In this document: positions 25,231-33,998 of the stretch, in pieces | How the letters are laid out: each line of letters starts with the position of its first letter | Numbering within the stretch: position 1 is the first letter of the stretch | NCBI RefSeq assembly: GCF_012927165.1 | Contig: NZ_JABBGA010000023.1 | Span: forward strand, 21,598 to 85,597 | Direction of reading: 5' to 3' | DNA length: 64,000 nt | Source of the DNA: Zoogloea dura | GTDB taxonomy: Bacteria > Pseudomonadota > Gammaproteobacteria > Burkholderiales > Rhodocyclaceae | Position numbers and translations under genes: made by a program | Notes under the pieces: model-generated | The model's database searches: none | The model's input: only the letters and a program-made list of their open reading frames with translations | What the model was told of the DNA's origin: nothing

Positions 25231-26335
25231 ATTTCCATCCCAGCGTATCGTTGTTGGCGAGCCAGTCGCCCAGGCGTTCCAGGGTGGCGGCACTGCCGCC
25301 GAGGGCCAGGCCGAGGGCCCGGCTCCAGTAGAGGTAGCGGTGGATCGGGTAGGTGAGATCGACGCCGATGCCTCCATGCACGTGCTGGGCACGGTGGCCT
25401 ACCAGGTGGCCCGTCTCGCAGGCCAGGTAGCGGGTGGCCAGCGCCTCGGGGCCCGCCGGCAGGCCGGCGTCGAGCCGATACACCAGCTGCCACAACGCGG
25501 AGCGCAGGGCCTCGATGGCCATGTGGGCGTCGGCGAGGCTCATCTGCACGGCCTGGAAGCTGCCGATCGGGCGCTCGAACTGGACCCGCTCAGCCACATA
25601 GGCCACGGTGCGGCGCAGCTGTTCGGCGCTGACCCCGAGCTGCAGGGCCGCCAGGGCGGCGATGGCCCGCGGTTCCAGCCAGGCCAGGGCGGCCTCCGGC
25701 AGCAGGTCGGCGCGGCTCAGCAGGACGCCGTGGCACTGGAGTCCGGCCACGCCTTCACCGTGGGTCAGCACGCCGGCGACCCTGTCGACACCCGGCGCGT
25801 CCAGCCGCAACAGCGCCAGGCGCAGGCCCTCCGGGGTGCGGGCAGGCAGCAGCACCGCCGCCGACTCCATGCCCAGGGGCACGGCCGCCACCTGGCCGTG
25901 GAGGGCGAAGCCGTCGCCTTCGGCACGCGCCTCCAGGCTTACGCCGGAGGCACTGGCCAGGCCGTCCAGCGCCACACTCAGCAGGCACTCGCCGGCCACC
26001 GCCTGGCCGATCAGGGCCTGGTGGGACGGACCGCCGAAGCGGGCCAGGGCTGCGGTGGCGATCTGGTGCCGCCACAGGGGTACCAGGCCCAGGCTGCGTC
26101 CCTGGGCCTCGAGCACCAGCATCAGCTCGGTCATCCCCAGGCCGCTGCCGCCGGCCTCCTCGGGGATGGCCAGGGCGTGCAGGCCGGTCTCGACACACTG
26201 GGCCCACAGGTCGGCCATCCAGGTCTCGCCGGAGCTGGTGAAGGCGCGCAGGCGGTCGTCGCTGCACAGGTCGCCGAACAGGCTGCCCGCCATGTCGGCA
26301 ATGGCGCGCTGGTCATCGCTCAGTTGGAAATCCAT
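25202..26335 (-). CDS. Acyl-CoA dehydrogenase, partner (beta-like) subunit
   Basis: 377 residues. VQFERPIGSFQAVQM and QHVHGGIGVDLTYPIHRY mark the FadE fold. The helix-G segment (LAWLEPRAIAAL) does not align with the xERx motif of the catalytic subunits, so it is taken as the non-catalytic partner, probably of 22439-23605. It lies between chsH2 and chsH1, overlaps the latter by 29 bp, and starts 10 bp after chsH2. Other pairings among the FadE proteins of this operon are possible. Confidence 0.85.
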   Translation of the reverse strand: MDFQLSDDQRAIADMAGSLFGDLCSDDRLRAFTSSGETWMADLWAQCVETGLHALAIPEEAGGSGLGMTELMLVLEAQGRSLGLVPLWRHQIATAALARFGGPSHQALIGQAVAGECLLSVALDGLASASGVSLEARAEGDGFALHGQVAAVPLGMESAAVLLPARTPEGLRLALLRLDAPGVDRVAGVLTHGEGVAGLQCHGVLLSRADLLPEAALAWLEPRAIAALAALQLGVSAEQLRRTVAYVAERVQFERPIGSFQAVQMSLADAHMAIEALRSALWQLVYRLDAGLPAGPEALATRYLACETGHLVGHRAQHVHGGIGVDLTYPIHRYLYWSRALGLALGGSAATLERLGDWLANNDTLGWKYDLAEHPSL

Positions 26336-26345
26336 GGCTGTCTCC

Positions 26346-27332
26346 TCAAGGCTCGAGCGGCCGGAACATGGGGAGGGTCAGCCCGTCGTCGAAGGTCTGG
26401 AACTCCACCTTGACGCGCTGGCCGATGCGGATCTCGTCCCGCTTGACCCCCACCAACCCGGCGATCAGGCGCACGCCTTCGTCCAGCTCGATCAGGCCTA
26501 CCGGGTTGGGGTAGTCGAAGGGCGGGACCTCGGGGTAGTGCATCACCACGAAGGAGTAGAGCTGACCGGTACCGGCGGCCTCCACGTAGTCCCACTCGAA
26601 GGAATGACAGCTGGAACACACCGGCCCCGGCGGATGGCGCAGGCTGCCGCAGCCCTTGCAGCGCTGGATGCGCAGCTGGCCGGCGTCGACGCCTTCCCAG
26701 AAGAAGCGGGTGTCGTCGCTGATGCCGGGCCGGGGGCGCTTGTACTTGGGCAGGGCAGCGGCCGCGTTGCCCTCCTCCACTGGTTTGACCGGGTTGGCCA
26801 GGTTAGCCGGGCGGAACTTGAAGACGCGGAACAGCAAGGAGCCGACCTTCTCGTCGCCCATCGGCTTCTCGGAGAAGAAGCTCATCACCAGGGTCACGAA
26901 GAAGCCGGTGCCCAGGGCGGTGGTCTTCTGCTCGCCCACCGCGTCCAGGCGGGTGGTGTAGTAGAGGCGCTCGCCCGGCTTCACGTAGCGCTCGAAGCTC
27001 AGGTCGGAGTTGACCGCCACCACCGAGGCGTAGCCCTGGCCTTCCATCAGCTTGAGGACCTCGTAGGGGTTCTCGGTGGTGGAGCCCGGCGGGTAGTTGT
27101 TCATGTGCAGGCCCTCCAGGCACCAGGCCTGGAGCATGGCCGGCGGCGCCACGATGCCACCGTGTTCGGTGGTGGCCGCGTAGGCCGCATCGGTGTAGAG
27201 GGGGTTGCTCACCCCCATGACCTCGCACCACTGGCGGATCATGGGTTCATTCACCTGGTCCCAGGCGTAGACCCGGCCGTATTCGCGGCCGACCATTCCA
27301 CGCACCTCGGACATCCAATCCTGTTCAGCCAA
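26346..27332 (-). CDS. chsH2: ChsH2-like MaoC-DUF35 fusion protein
   Basis: 328 residues. The N-terminal MaoC-like half (to about 180) has the hot-dog segments HGGIVAPPAMLQAW and GTGFFVTLVMSFF but no obvious second catalytic Asp/His dyad, as in ChsH2, where ChsH1 supplies the active site. The C-terminal half is a DUF35 domain with a zinc ribbon (CKGCG and CSSCH) and an OB fold that binds the Ltp2-type aldolase. The aldolase and ChsH1-like genes are in the same operon. This is the standard order MaoC-DUF35, the reverse of the 9.1-kb protein. Confidence 0.87.
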   Translation of the reverse strand: MAEQDWMSEVRGMVGREYGRVYAWDQVNEPMIRQWCEVMGVSNPLYTDAAYAATTEHGGIVAPPAMLQAWCLEGLHMNNYPPGSTTENPYEVLKLMEGQGYASVVAVNSDLSFERYVKPGERLYYTTRLDAVGEQKTTALGTGFFVTLVMSFFSEKPMGDEKVGSLLFRVFKFRPANLANPVKPVEEGNAAAALPKYKRPRPGISDDTRFFWEGVDAGQLRIQRCKGCGSLRHPPGPVCSSCHSFEWDYVEAAGTGQLYSFVVMHYPEVPPFDYPNPVGLIELDEGVRLIAGLVGVKRDEIRIGQRVKVEFQTFDDGLTLPMFRPLEP

Positions 27333-27361
27333 GTTATGTCTCCTGCACGTTAAGGGTTGCC

Positions 27362-27395
27362 GGAAACGTGGCGCCCGGACGGGGCCCCCGTTTCC
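27362..27395 (-). other. Hairpin between the SDR and chsH2 genes
   Basis: Perfect 7-bp inverted repeat GGAAACG/CGTTTCC with a GC-rich inner part in the 76-bp gap between two same-strand genes. It has no T tract; it could be an RNA-processing or partial-termination site. Confidence 0.4.
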
Positions 27396-27408
27396 TGTTG
27401 TCGATGCT

Positions 27409-28200
27409 TCAGTCGGTGTTGCTGGCCGCCAGAAAGGCCGGACGCTCGCCGCCCCCGTTCATCAGCAGGTTGGCGCCCGCCGCGTAGCCGGCCAGCGGCG
27501 AGGCGAGAAACAGGCAGGCGTTGCCGATGTCTTCCGGAGTGGCCAGACGGCCGGCGGGAATCGTCGATGCGACGGCGGCGATGCCGGCCTCGTCGCCAAA
27601 ATGGAGGTGGGACTGCTCGGTGCGGACCAGACCGGGGCTCACCGTGAGCACCCGCACCTTCGGCGCCCACTCCACCGCCAGCGAGGTGGCCAGGGACACC
27701 ACCCCGGCCTTGGCCGCCCCGTAGGCCGCGGTACCCGGCGAGGGGCGCAGGGCGCTGATGCTGCCGATGAAGAGGATCGTGCCGCCCTCCTCCTGGCCCT
27801 GCATGAGGGCGTTGGCCTGCTGGGCCACGTGGAGGGGAGCGATCAGGTTGAGGCGGATGATGCCCTCGTGAAAACGCGGCGACGCCGTGTCGGCCAGCGC
27901 GTGGGGCGCCCCGCCGGCGTTGTTCACCACCACGTCGAGGCGGCCGTGGCGCGCCCGGATCTCCCCGAACAGGGCCTGCAGGGATTCCACCTCGCGCACG
28001 TCGGCGGCGATGAACTCGGCTTCGGCCGCGCCCACCGTGGGCAGGCTGTCCGGGGTCTTGCGTCCGCACACCACCACCCGCGCACCCGCCGCCAGGAAAC
28101 AGCGGGCGATGCCCGCGCCGATGCCCTTGGTGCCCCCGGTGACCAGGACCACCTTGCCGGTGTAATCGAGGACGGGTGCCCCGACTCGCTCGTCTGCCAT
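27409..28200 (-). CDS. Short-chain dehydrogenase/reductase
   Basis: 263 residues. The Rossmann motif VTGGTKGIGAG (about 19-29), NNAGG, Ser in FIGSISAL and YGAAK are all present, so it should be an active NAD(P)-dependent alcohol/ketone oxidoreductase. The start at MADERVGAP (28200) has GGAG 7 nt upstream. First gene of the nine-gene minus operon that ends with the MFS transporter. The site at 28255-28274 reads well in both directions and can serve this gene. It may oxidise a side-chain or ring hydroxyl; the position of attack cannot be read from sequence. Confidence 0.9.
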   Translation of the reverse strand: MADERVGAPVLDYTGKVVLVTGGTKGIGAGIARCFLAAGARVVVCGRKTPDSLPTVGAAEAEFIAADVREVESLQALFGEIRARHGRLDVVVNNAGGAPHALADTASPRFHEGIIRLNLIAPLHVAQQANALMQGQEEGGTILFIGSISALRPSPGTAAYGAAKAGVVSLATSLAVEWAPKVRVLTVSPGLVRTEQSHLHFGDEAGIAAVASTIPAGRLATPEDIGNACLFLASPLAGYAAGANLLMNGGGERPAFLAASNTD

Positions 28201-28255
28201 GTCTGTGCTCCTTCCTTGTATGGATTGGAGTCTAGGGACAGGCCGGCAGGGCCTC

Positions 28256-28274
28256 GTCGTCTGAACGGACGATG
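28256..28274 (+). promoter_or_regulatory. Steroid-regulon element, copy 6, nearly palindromic
   Basis: Plus strand reads GTCGTC-TGAAC-GGACGATG. Shifted by one base, the minus strand reads ATCGTC-CGTTC-AGACGACG and ends 54 bp before the SDR start at 28200, so the site is nearly symmetric and may act in both directions. Confidence 0.65.
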
Positions 28275-28308
28275 GATGATCGGCCCGGCGCCGACAGTCA
28301 ACCGGCGG

Positions 28309-28327
28309 CTGGTCCGAATTGACGATG
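28309..28327 (+). promoter_or_regulatory. Steroid-regulon element, copy 7 (toward the SDR at 28386)
   Basis: Reads CTGGTC-CGAAT-TGACGATG and ends 58 bp before the ATG at 28386; two mismatches to consensus. Confidence 0.65.
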
Positions 28328-28385
28328 CCCGCCAGCACCACCGCCCTACACTCGACGCTCCCAGGAAACAGGCAGGAGAGACGAC

Positions 28386-29222
28386 ATGAACAAGGTGGCA
28401 TTCATCACCGGCGCCAGCCGGGGTATCGGCAAGGCCACGGCGCTGGCCTTCGCCCGGGCCGGTTACGACCTGGTCATCAGCGCCCGTACGCTGGATGACG
28501 GCGAGCGGCACAGCCATGCCCTGCGCCTGTCCGACGGCAGCGCCCTGCCCGGCAGCCTGGCGGCCACCGCCGCCGGGATCCGCGCGCTGGGCCGGCGGGT
28601 GCGCGAGATCCGCCTCGACCTGCTGGACGACACCTCGGTGCTGTCCGCCGCCGAGGTGGCCCTGCGCGCCTTCGGCCGGGTCGACGTGCTGGTGAACAAT
28701 GCGATCTACCAGGGCAGCGACCTCAACCTGCCCTTCCTCGAACTGGAGCCGGCCACCCTCAAGCGGGTCTTCCAGGGCTATGTGATGGCGCCCTTCCTGC
28801 TCACCCGGGCGATCGTCGCCGGCATGCTGGAGAACGGCGGCGGCACCGTCATCAACGTGACCTCCGGCGCAGGCGAGAACGACCCGCCGGTGCCCGCCGC
28901 CAACGGTGGCTGGGGCTATGCCTACGGCGCCGGCAAGGCCGCCGTGTCGCGCCTGTCAGGGGTGCTGGTCACCGAACTCGGCGCGCGCGGCATCCGCGCC
29001 TTCACGTTGAACCCGGGCGTTGTGGACACGGAGGCCCTGCAGGCCACCATCGGCGCGAAGGGCGTGCAGGCCCTCGGCGGCCGGGTCGCCCCGCCCCAGG
29101 TCCCCGCCGATGTGATGGTGTGGCTGGCCGGTTCGCCAGACGCCGATGCCCTGCAGAAACGCACCCTCAACGCCCAGAGCCTGGCCCGGGAGCGTGGGTT
29201 GTGGGTACGCGAGGAGGCGTAG
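28386..29222 (+). CDS. Short-chain dehydrogenase/reductase
   Basis: 278 residues with ITGASRGIGKA at the N-terminus, NNA in the usual place, NVTSGAG and YGAGKAA (Tyr/Lys pair). It carries an insert of roughly 15 residues after the second strand (GERHSHALRLSDG) compared with standard 250-residue SDRs. Start ATG at 28386 with an AGGAGAG site upstream. It is controlled by its own regulon element and stands alone on the plus strand. Probably a hydroxysteroid or hydroxyacyl-CoA dehydrogenase of the pathway; specificity unknown. Confidence 0.88.
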   Translation: MNKVAFITGASRGIGKATALAFARAGYDLVISARTLDDGERHSHALRLSDGSALPGSLAATAAGIRALGRRVREIRLDLLDDTSVLSAAEVALRAFGRVDVLVNNAIYQGSDLNLPFLELEPATLKRVFQGYVMAPFLLTRAIVAGMLENGGGTVINVTSGAGENDPPVPAANGGWGYAYGAGKAAVSRLSGVLVTELGARGIRAFTLNPGVVDTEALQATIGAKGVQALGGRVAPPQVPADVMVWLAGSPDADALQKRTLNAQSLARERGLWVREEA

Positions 29223-29429
29223 CCAGAACGGGTACGTTTGCTGCTAAGGGACGGAGACCTGCCTGCGGCAGCGGCCAGCCCGTCCTTCCGTGTGCGGAAA
29301 AGCGGTGCAATCCCCGCCGTCGTCTCCGGCAATCCATGCCGGGGCGGCAGAAAATGCCAGACGGGCACCCCCTCCACTCAGACCGTACGATGGATGCATC
29401 GCGCGGTCATCCGACACAGGAGCGCACAG

Positions 29430-29933
29430 ATGAGCATCAGCAGCTTGAGCAGCACCGCCCTCGATGCATTGTCCTGGCTGAACGCGCAGGGCCGGCGCCC
29501 GGGCCTGCCGCAGGGCACGGAACCAGGGCGCGCGGCCGCCCCGGAGACGACGGCCACCCTCTCCCCCGAAGCCGTGGCGGCGAGCCGGAACACGGCACGC
29601 TCCGCAGGCCTGCAGAAAGTTATGGATGAAGTCCGGGCCGACCCTGCGTTCGGCCGGCAGTACCTCGGCCAGCTAGCCGGCGTCACCACCGACGGCCCGC
29701 TGCTGGACATCTCCCATCCGCCCGACATCCGGCTCTCGTCCACCGGCGAGCTGTGGACGGACGAGAAGCAGGCCCAGTACTCGGCGCTCAGCACCCATGT
29801 GATGCAGCAGCGGCGGGACATCATCAATGCCGGCCTGGCGGACGGCTCGGCGCCGGATGCGGTGCTGCAGCGCGTCTATGACTTCAACGACGCGCTGCCC
29901 CAGTGGTACAAGGACGGCATGAACTGGGCCTAG
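29430..29933 (+). CDS. Hypothetical protein (167 aa), family not recognised
   Basis: The start MSISSLSSTA at 29430 has AGGAG 7 nt upstream; the frame is open further upstream but without a ribosome-binding site. No signal peptide or transmembrane segment. The N-terminal third is Ala/Pro/Thr-rich and probably disordered; the C-terminal part (from about 60) looks folded and ends in the aromatic segment PQWYKDGMNWA. It lies 207 bp after an SDR and converges with an OYE gene. Only a poor partial match to the regulon element lies upstream, so its tie to steroid metabolism is uncertain. Confidence 0.65.
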   Translation: MSISSLSSTALDALSWLNAQGRRPGLPQGTEPGRAAAPETTATLSPEAVAASRNTARSAGLQKVMDEVRADPAFGRQYLGQLAGVTTDGPLLDISHPPDIRLSSTGELWTDEKQAQYSALSTHVMQQRRDIINAGLADGSAPDAVLQRVYDFNDALPQWYKDGMNWA

Positions 29934-29949
29934 GCCCGGTCGGTCCGGC

Positions 29950-31011
29950 TCAGGCCGCTTCCGGATAGTCGGTGTAGCCCGCCGCGCCGGCGGTGTACAG
30001 GCTGCGCCGGTCGAAGCCGGCCAGGGGCAGGCCCTCCCGCAGGCGGCGCACCAGGTCCGGGTTGGCGATGAAGTGGCGGGCGAAGGACACCGCGTCGCCC
30101 TGCCCGGCCTGGATGGCCGCCTCGGCGCCGGGGCCGTCGAAACCGTCATTGAGGATCAGGCGGCCGGCAAAGTGCTCGCGCCCCAGGCTGAAGGCGTCGA
30201 TCCCGGCCACCGGGGCGCGCATCACGTGCAGATAGGCCAGGCCCAGGCCGGCGGCCTGGCGGGCCAGTTCCAGATGGGTCTCCGCCGGCTTGTCGTCCGT
30301 GATGTCGTTGTAGCTGTTGCCGGGGTTCATGCGCAGGCCGACCCGGCCCGGCCCGATGGCATCGGCCATGGCCGCCAGGCACTCCAGCGGAAAGCGCACC
30401 CGCCCGGCCAGACTGCCACCGTACTCATCGCTGCGCCGGTTGCTGCCGGAGGCCATGAACTGCATGGGCAGGTAGCCGCTGGTGCAGTGCAGCTCCACCC
30501 CGTCGAAGCCCGCCGCCATGGCATTGCGGGCGGCCTGGGCGAATTCCTCCACCACGCCGCGCACCTCCTGGGTGCCCAGTGCGCGGGGCATGTCGCAAGC
30601 CTGCATGCCGGCACTGTCGGTGAAGATGTCCACCCGGGCCTGGATGGCCGACGGTGCGACGGTCTCGACGCCCTCGGGCTTGACGTGACGGCTGCCGATG
30701 CGACCGGCGTGCATCAGCTGCAGCACGATGCGCCCGCCACGGGCATGTACGGCCTCGGTCACCCTGCGCCAGCCGGCGATGTGGGCCGGGGTGACGATGC
30801 CGGGCTGGCGGCAGTAGGCCTGGCCGGCGGCGCTGGGCCAGGCGCCCTCGGCGACGATCAGGCCGGCCGACGCGCGGGCGGCGTAATGCTCGGCCATCAG
30901 GGGGCCGGGCGTACCGTCGGGCTCCGCCCGGTTGCGGGTCATCGGGGCCATCACGATGCGGTTGGCGAGGGCGATGTCCCCCAGCTGGAGGGGATCGAAA
31001 AGACGGGCCAT
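29950..31011 (-). CDS. Old yellow enzyme family oxidoreductase
   Basis: 353-residue FMN enoate reductase. The barrel signatures NRIVMAPMTRNRA (about 17-29), LQLMHAGRI, FDGVELHCTSGYLPMQF and a SNRRSDEYGGS segment are visible. The typical His-His/Asn pair for carbonyl binding appears altered: the usual HGANGYL reads HCTSGYL, so His is kept and Asn is replaced by Ser. The start at MARLFDPL has GGAGG 6 nt upstream. Last gene of the SDR-SnoaL-EthD-SDR-OYE operon. Reduction of a steroid or cyclohexenone double bond is the likely role. Confidence 0.85.
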   Translation of the reverse strand: MARLFDPLQLGDIALANRIVMAPMTRNRAEPDGTPGPLMAEHYAARASAGLIVAEGAWPSAAGQAYCRQPGIVTPAHIAGWRRVTEAVHARGGRIVLQLMHAGRIGSRHVKPEGVETVAPSAIQARVDIFTDSAGMQACDMPRALGTQEVRGVVEEFAQAARNAMAAGFDGVELHCTSGYLPMQFMASGSNRRSDEYGGSLAGRVRFPLECLAAMADAIGPGRVGLRMNPGNSYNDITDDKPAETHLELARQAAGLGLAYLHVMRAPVAGIDAFSLGREHFAGRLILNDGFDGPGAEAAIQAGQGDAVSFARHFIANPDLVRRLREGLPLAGFDRRSLYTAGAAGYTDYPEAA

Positions 31012-31024
31012 GGGCATCCTCCCC

Positions 31025-31792
31025 TTACAGGGCGGTGACCAGCACGGCGGCACGCCCACCGTCCACCGGCAGGGTGGCGCCGGTGATGTAGGAAGCCTCG
31101 TCGCTGGCCAGGAAGAGGATGGCGTTGGCCAGCTCCCGCGGCTTGCCGACGCGCCCCATGGGGATGAGCTTCTCGGTGCTGGCCTTCGAGGCCGGGTCGG
31201 CCAGCATGCCGGCAGTGGCCGGGGTCTCGACGACGGCGGGGATCACCACGTTCACCCTGATGCCCTGGGCCGCGCCTTCCGCCGCCGCCGCGCGGGAGAA
31301 GTTGATCACCGCCGCCTTTGCCGCCGAGTAGCCGGCCATCCAGGGGGTGCCGAGGGTGCCGCAGATCGACGACAGGTTGATGATGGAACCGCCGTGGGTC
31401 TTCATCAGCTGCATGGCGCTGCGGGTGCCCCAGAAGGTGCCGTCCACGGAGGTGCCGAAGTTGGCCTGCCAGTCGGCGCTGCTCATGGCCTCGATGGGCC
31501 CCCAGGTGTAGGCCATGGCGTTGTTCACCAGGATGTCGAGGCGGCCGTGGCGGCGGGCGCAGTCTGCCAGCGCGGCGGTGAAGGCGGCTTCATCGCTCAC
31601 ATCGGCGACCACCGCTTCGGCCTGGCCGCCGGCGGCGCGGATCCGGCCGACCACCTCGTCGAGGGGCGCCTGGCGGCGGCCGCAGATCACCACCCGGGCG
31701 CCCTCCTCGGCAAAGCGTTCGGCGGTGGCGGCGCCGATGCCGGAGCCTCCACCGGTGATGAAGGCGATCTTGTCTTGCAGGCGTGCAGTCAT
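31025..31792 (-). CDS. Short-chain dehydrogenase/reductase
   Basis: 255 residues: ITGGGSGIGAA near residue 12, NNA, NLSSICG and YSAAK. Start at MTARLQDK (31792). It follows the EthD gene by 47 bp and precedes the OYE gene by 13 bp. Together with the first SDR of the operon (33176) it suggests two redox steps on the same substrate. NAD(P) preference and substrate are unknown. Confidence 0.88.
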   Translation of the reverse strand: MTARLQDKIAFITGGGSGIGAATAERFAEEGARVVICGRRQAPLDEVVGRIRAAGGQAEAVVADVSDEAAFTAALADCARRHGRLDILVNNAMAYTWGPIEAMSSADWQANFGTSVDGTFWGTRSAMQLMKTHGGSIINLSSICGTLGTPWMAGYSAAKAAVINFSRAAAAEGAAQGIRVNVVIPAVVETPATAGMLADPASKASTEKLIPMGRVGKPRELANAILFLASDEASYITGATLPVDGGRAAVLVTAL

Positions 31793-31839
31793 GGCGTGTG
31801 TCCCTTGGGAAATGTGTCGGATGAGGGGTGTCGCGGCGT

Positions 31840-32535
31840 TCAGGGGCGACGATGGGTGACCCGGGTGAGCAGGGTCACCGAGCGGGCGGGGTCGATGCAG
31901 GCGGCCACCACCCGGGGCAGGCGCGCAGGCAGCTCGACCCCGTCGATGGCACGTATCGCGGTGTCGGGGTCGGGGAACCAGGCTTCGAGGATCAGCGCGT
32001 AGTCGTAGCCCGGCGGCGGCGTGCCATCCACCCGGTTGATGACGAGCCGGCGGGTGGCGCCGAGGGCCGGGTCGGCCAGCCAGCGCTCGGGGCCCGCAGC
32101 GGCCAGGGCGCGGTCCAGGTCGGCCTGGTTGAGCCCCGGGGCAAGGCCCAGGAAGGCGGTCACCACGCAGTCGGTGGGCTCGCCATCGCGCAGCACGCTG
32201 GCCTCGGCGATCAGGGTGAAGTCGCGGACCCAGGTCGAAAAAACCCGGGGCTCGTCGGGCCGCATGATGCGCAGGGTCTCCTCGTCGTTCCAGATGTCGT
32301 CGGCGGCCTGGCGGTCGCGCAGCTCCAGCAGGTTCACCCCGTCGTAGCCCGCGGAGGCGCCGGCCAGCCGTGCACTGTTGTCGAGGTCGCGGGCGCACTG
32401 GCGCACGCTCCGGATCTTGTCGCGGACATTGCTGCACCCTGCCCCCAGGGCCGAGTGCTCGCGCCAGGCCTGGGGAAACTCCTCGGGCCTCAGGGCCGGG
32501 TTGCGCCGGGCCAGGTAGATCATCTTCCAGCCCAT
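31840..32535 (-). CDS. EthD-domain (dimeric alpha/beta barrel) protein
   Basis: 231 residues. The N-terminal YLARRNPALRPEEFPQAWREH segment is typical of EthD-like ferredoxin-fold proteins, and the length suggests two tandem ferredoxin-like units (second from about 120, with VVTAFLGLAPGLNQADLDRAL). EthD-type domains occur in ether, quinone and polyketide pathways as small enzymes or stabilising partners. The start overlaps the SnoaL stop by one base (TGATG), which couples the two. Function inside the operon is unknown. Confidence 0.75.
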   Translation of the reverse strand: MGWKMIYLARRNPALRPEEFPQAWREHSALGAGCSNVRDKIRSVRQCARDLDNSARLAGASAGYDGVNLLELRDRQAADDIWNDEETLRIMRPDEPRVFSTWVRDFTLIAEASVLRDGEPTDCVVTAFLGLAPGLNQADLDRALAAAGPERWLADPALGATRRLVINRVDGTPPPGYDYALILEAWFPDPDTAIRAIDGVELPARLPRVVAACIDPARSVTLLTRVTHRRP

Positions 32536-33164
32536 CAGCGCACCCGGATCTTCGGGTCTGGCGCCCCCTGGCGGAGGGTGGCCAGGAAGGCCTCCGCGGG
32601 GGCCGGTGGAGCCACCTCCGGCAGCGCGTCCTTGTCCGGGCGCTGGGCCCAGAAGGCCTGCCAGGACGGGAACAGCTCATGGAAGGTGCCGGCATAGGGC
32701 TCACGGCCCGGCCAGCGCATCTTGCGCTCGCCGATGGGCGGCTTGTTCAGGTCGGTGGCGTACCAGTAGCACGGCAGGCGGCGGCGGAAATACCACTGGC
32801 CGTCGATGCGCGCGTAGTCGTCCCAGTAGAGCATCTGCATGATCACCCACTCGGGGCCGGTCTCATGCTCGTTCTTGGAGTAGACGACGCCCACCGCTTG
32901 GTCGGGGTCGACGAACTCGATGATGTGCTGGCCCACATGGTGGGAGGTGCCGGTGAACTGCTCCCGCAGGGTCTCGTCCACCCAGGCCTTGAGGGCCGCC
33001 CGCCCGGTGCCCCGGCGGCCGACCCGGATATCGGGGGCGAAGAGGTTCACGTGGGCGTCCAGGTCGCGCATGTCGAGGGACAGGGAATACTTGCCCGCCA
33101 GCTGGCGGATCGCCTCGATGGACTCCAGGCGGTCCAGTCGGGCGGCGAGGCTTGCGTCGCTCAT
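32535..33164 (-). CDS. SnoaL/NTF2-like protein
   Basis: 209 residues with the NTF2/SnoaL cone fold: an N-terminal helix pair (RLESIEAIRQLAGKYSLSLDMRDLD), then VNLFAPDIRVG and WVIMQMLYWDDYARIDGQWYFRRR strands. This superfamily includes ketosteroid isomerase and ring hydratases, so an isomerase or dehydratase role is plausible. It is longer than simple KSI (about 125), with an extra C-terminal 70 residues. Start at MSDASLAAR, 11 bp after the SDR stop. Exact reaction unknown. Confidence 0.8.
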   Translation of the reverse strand: MSDASLAARLDRLESIEAIRQLAGKYSLSLDMRDLDAHVNLFAPDIRVGRRGTGRAALKAWVDETLREQFTGTSHHVGQHIIEFVDPDQAVGVVYSKNEHETGPEWVIMQMLYWDDYARIDGQWYFRRRLPCYWYATDLNKPPIGERKMRWPGREPYAGTFHELFPSWQAFWAQRPDKDALPEVAPPAPAEAFLATLRQGAPDPKIRVR

Positions 33165-33175
33165 GGCCGGGCTGC

Positions 33176-33910
33176 TCACAGGAAGCTCATGCCGCCATTC
33201 ACGGCCAGGTTCTGGCCGGTGATGAAGCCGGCCTCCTCGCTGGCCAGAAACACCGCCGCCGCCGCGATCTCCTCCGGCTCGCCCATCCGGCCCAGGGGGA
33301 TGGCGCGGATCATGGCCTGGGTCCATTCGTCCGGGATGCCGGCCATCATCGGGGTGTTGGTGGGGCCGGGCACGATGGTGTTGACGCGGATCCCGGTGGG
33401 CGCCAGCTCCCGCGCGGCGCTGCGGGTGAGGCCCATCACGGCGGCCTTGGATGCACAGTAGTGGGCCGGCCCCTCGCCGGAGAAGGCGGCGGTGCTGGAG
33501 ACATTGACGATGGCCCCGCGGGCGCCGCACTTCTGCATCAGCCGCGCGCCTTCACGGCAGCACAGGAAGGTGCCGGTCAGATTGACGCCGATGACCCGCG
33601 CCCAGGCCTCGTCCGGGGTGTCCACGAAGGCATCCATCGAGCCGATGCCGGCGCTGTTGATCACCACGTCCACCCGCCCGAAGCGGGCCTCGACGGACTG
33701 GAAGGCTTCGACCACCGAGGCGCTGTCGGCCACGTTGCAGCTCAGCGCCAGGCCGCGCGGGCCCAGCCCGGCCACCGCCTGGGCGGCCGCCTCGCCGTTG
33801 ATGTCGGCCGCCACCACGCTGGCCCCCTCGGCGGCGAAGCGCCGCACCATGGCCAGCCCCATGCCCTGGGCTGCGCCCGTAACGAATACCACCTTGTCGG
33901 AAAACTTCAT
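33176..33910 (-). CDS. Short-chain dehydrogenase/reductase
   Basis: 244 residues; the start MKFSDKVV (33910) has GGAGG 5 nt upstream. VTGAAQGMGLA, NSAG (in place of NNAG), NVSSTAAF and YCASKAA are present; the Asn-to-Ser change in NSAG is within known variation. First gene of the five-gene operon that continues with SnoaL, EthD, SDR and OYE. An exact-consensus regulon element ends 88 bp upstream. Confidence 0.88.
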   Translation of the reverse strand: MKFSDKVVFVTGAAQGMGLAMVRRFAAEGASVVAADINGEAAAQAVAGLGPRGLALSCNVADSASVVEAFQSVEARFGRVDVVINSAGIGSMDAFVDTPDEAWARVIGVNLTGTFLCCREGARLMQKCGARGAIVNVSSTAAFSGEGPAHYCASKAAVMGLTRSAARELAPTGIRVNTIVPGPTNTPMMAGIPDEWTQAMIRAIPLGRMGEPEEIAAAAVFLASEEAGFITGQNLAVNGGMSFL

Positions 33911-33998
33911 GCCGGCCTCCATGATCGTGTTGAGAGATTGCGACGGGGACAGCAGGCCCCCGGTGTGTGCCCATGATTGAGCCTGGACAGCTTCGCGG

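Noticed and set aside
29380..29398. Further regulon element upstream of the unknown protein at 29430
   Set aside because: Only the GTACGATG end resembles the consensus; the left half does not match, and the distance to the start (about 31 bp) is too short.
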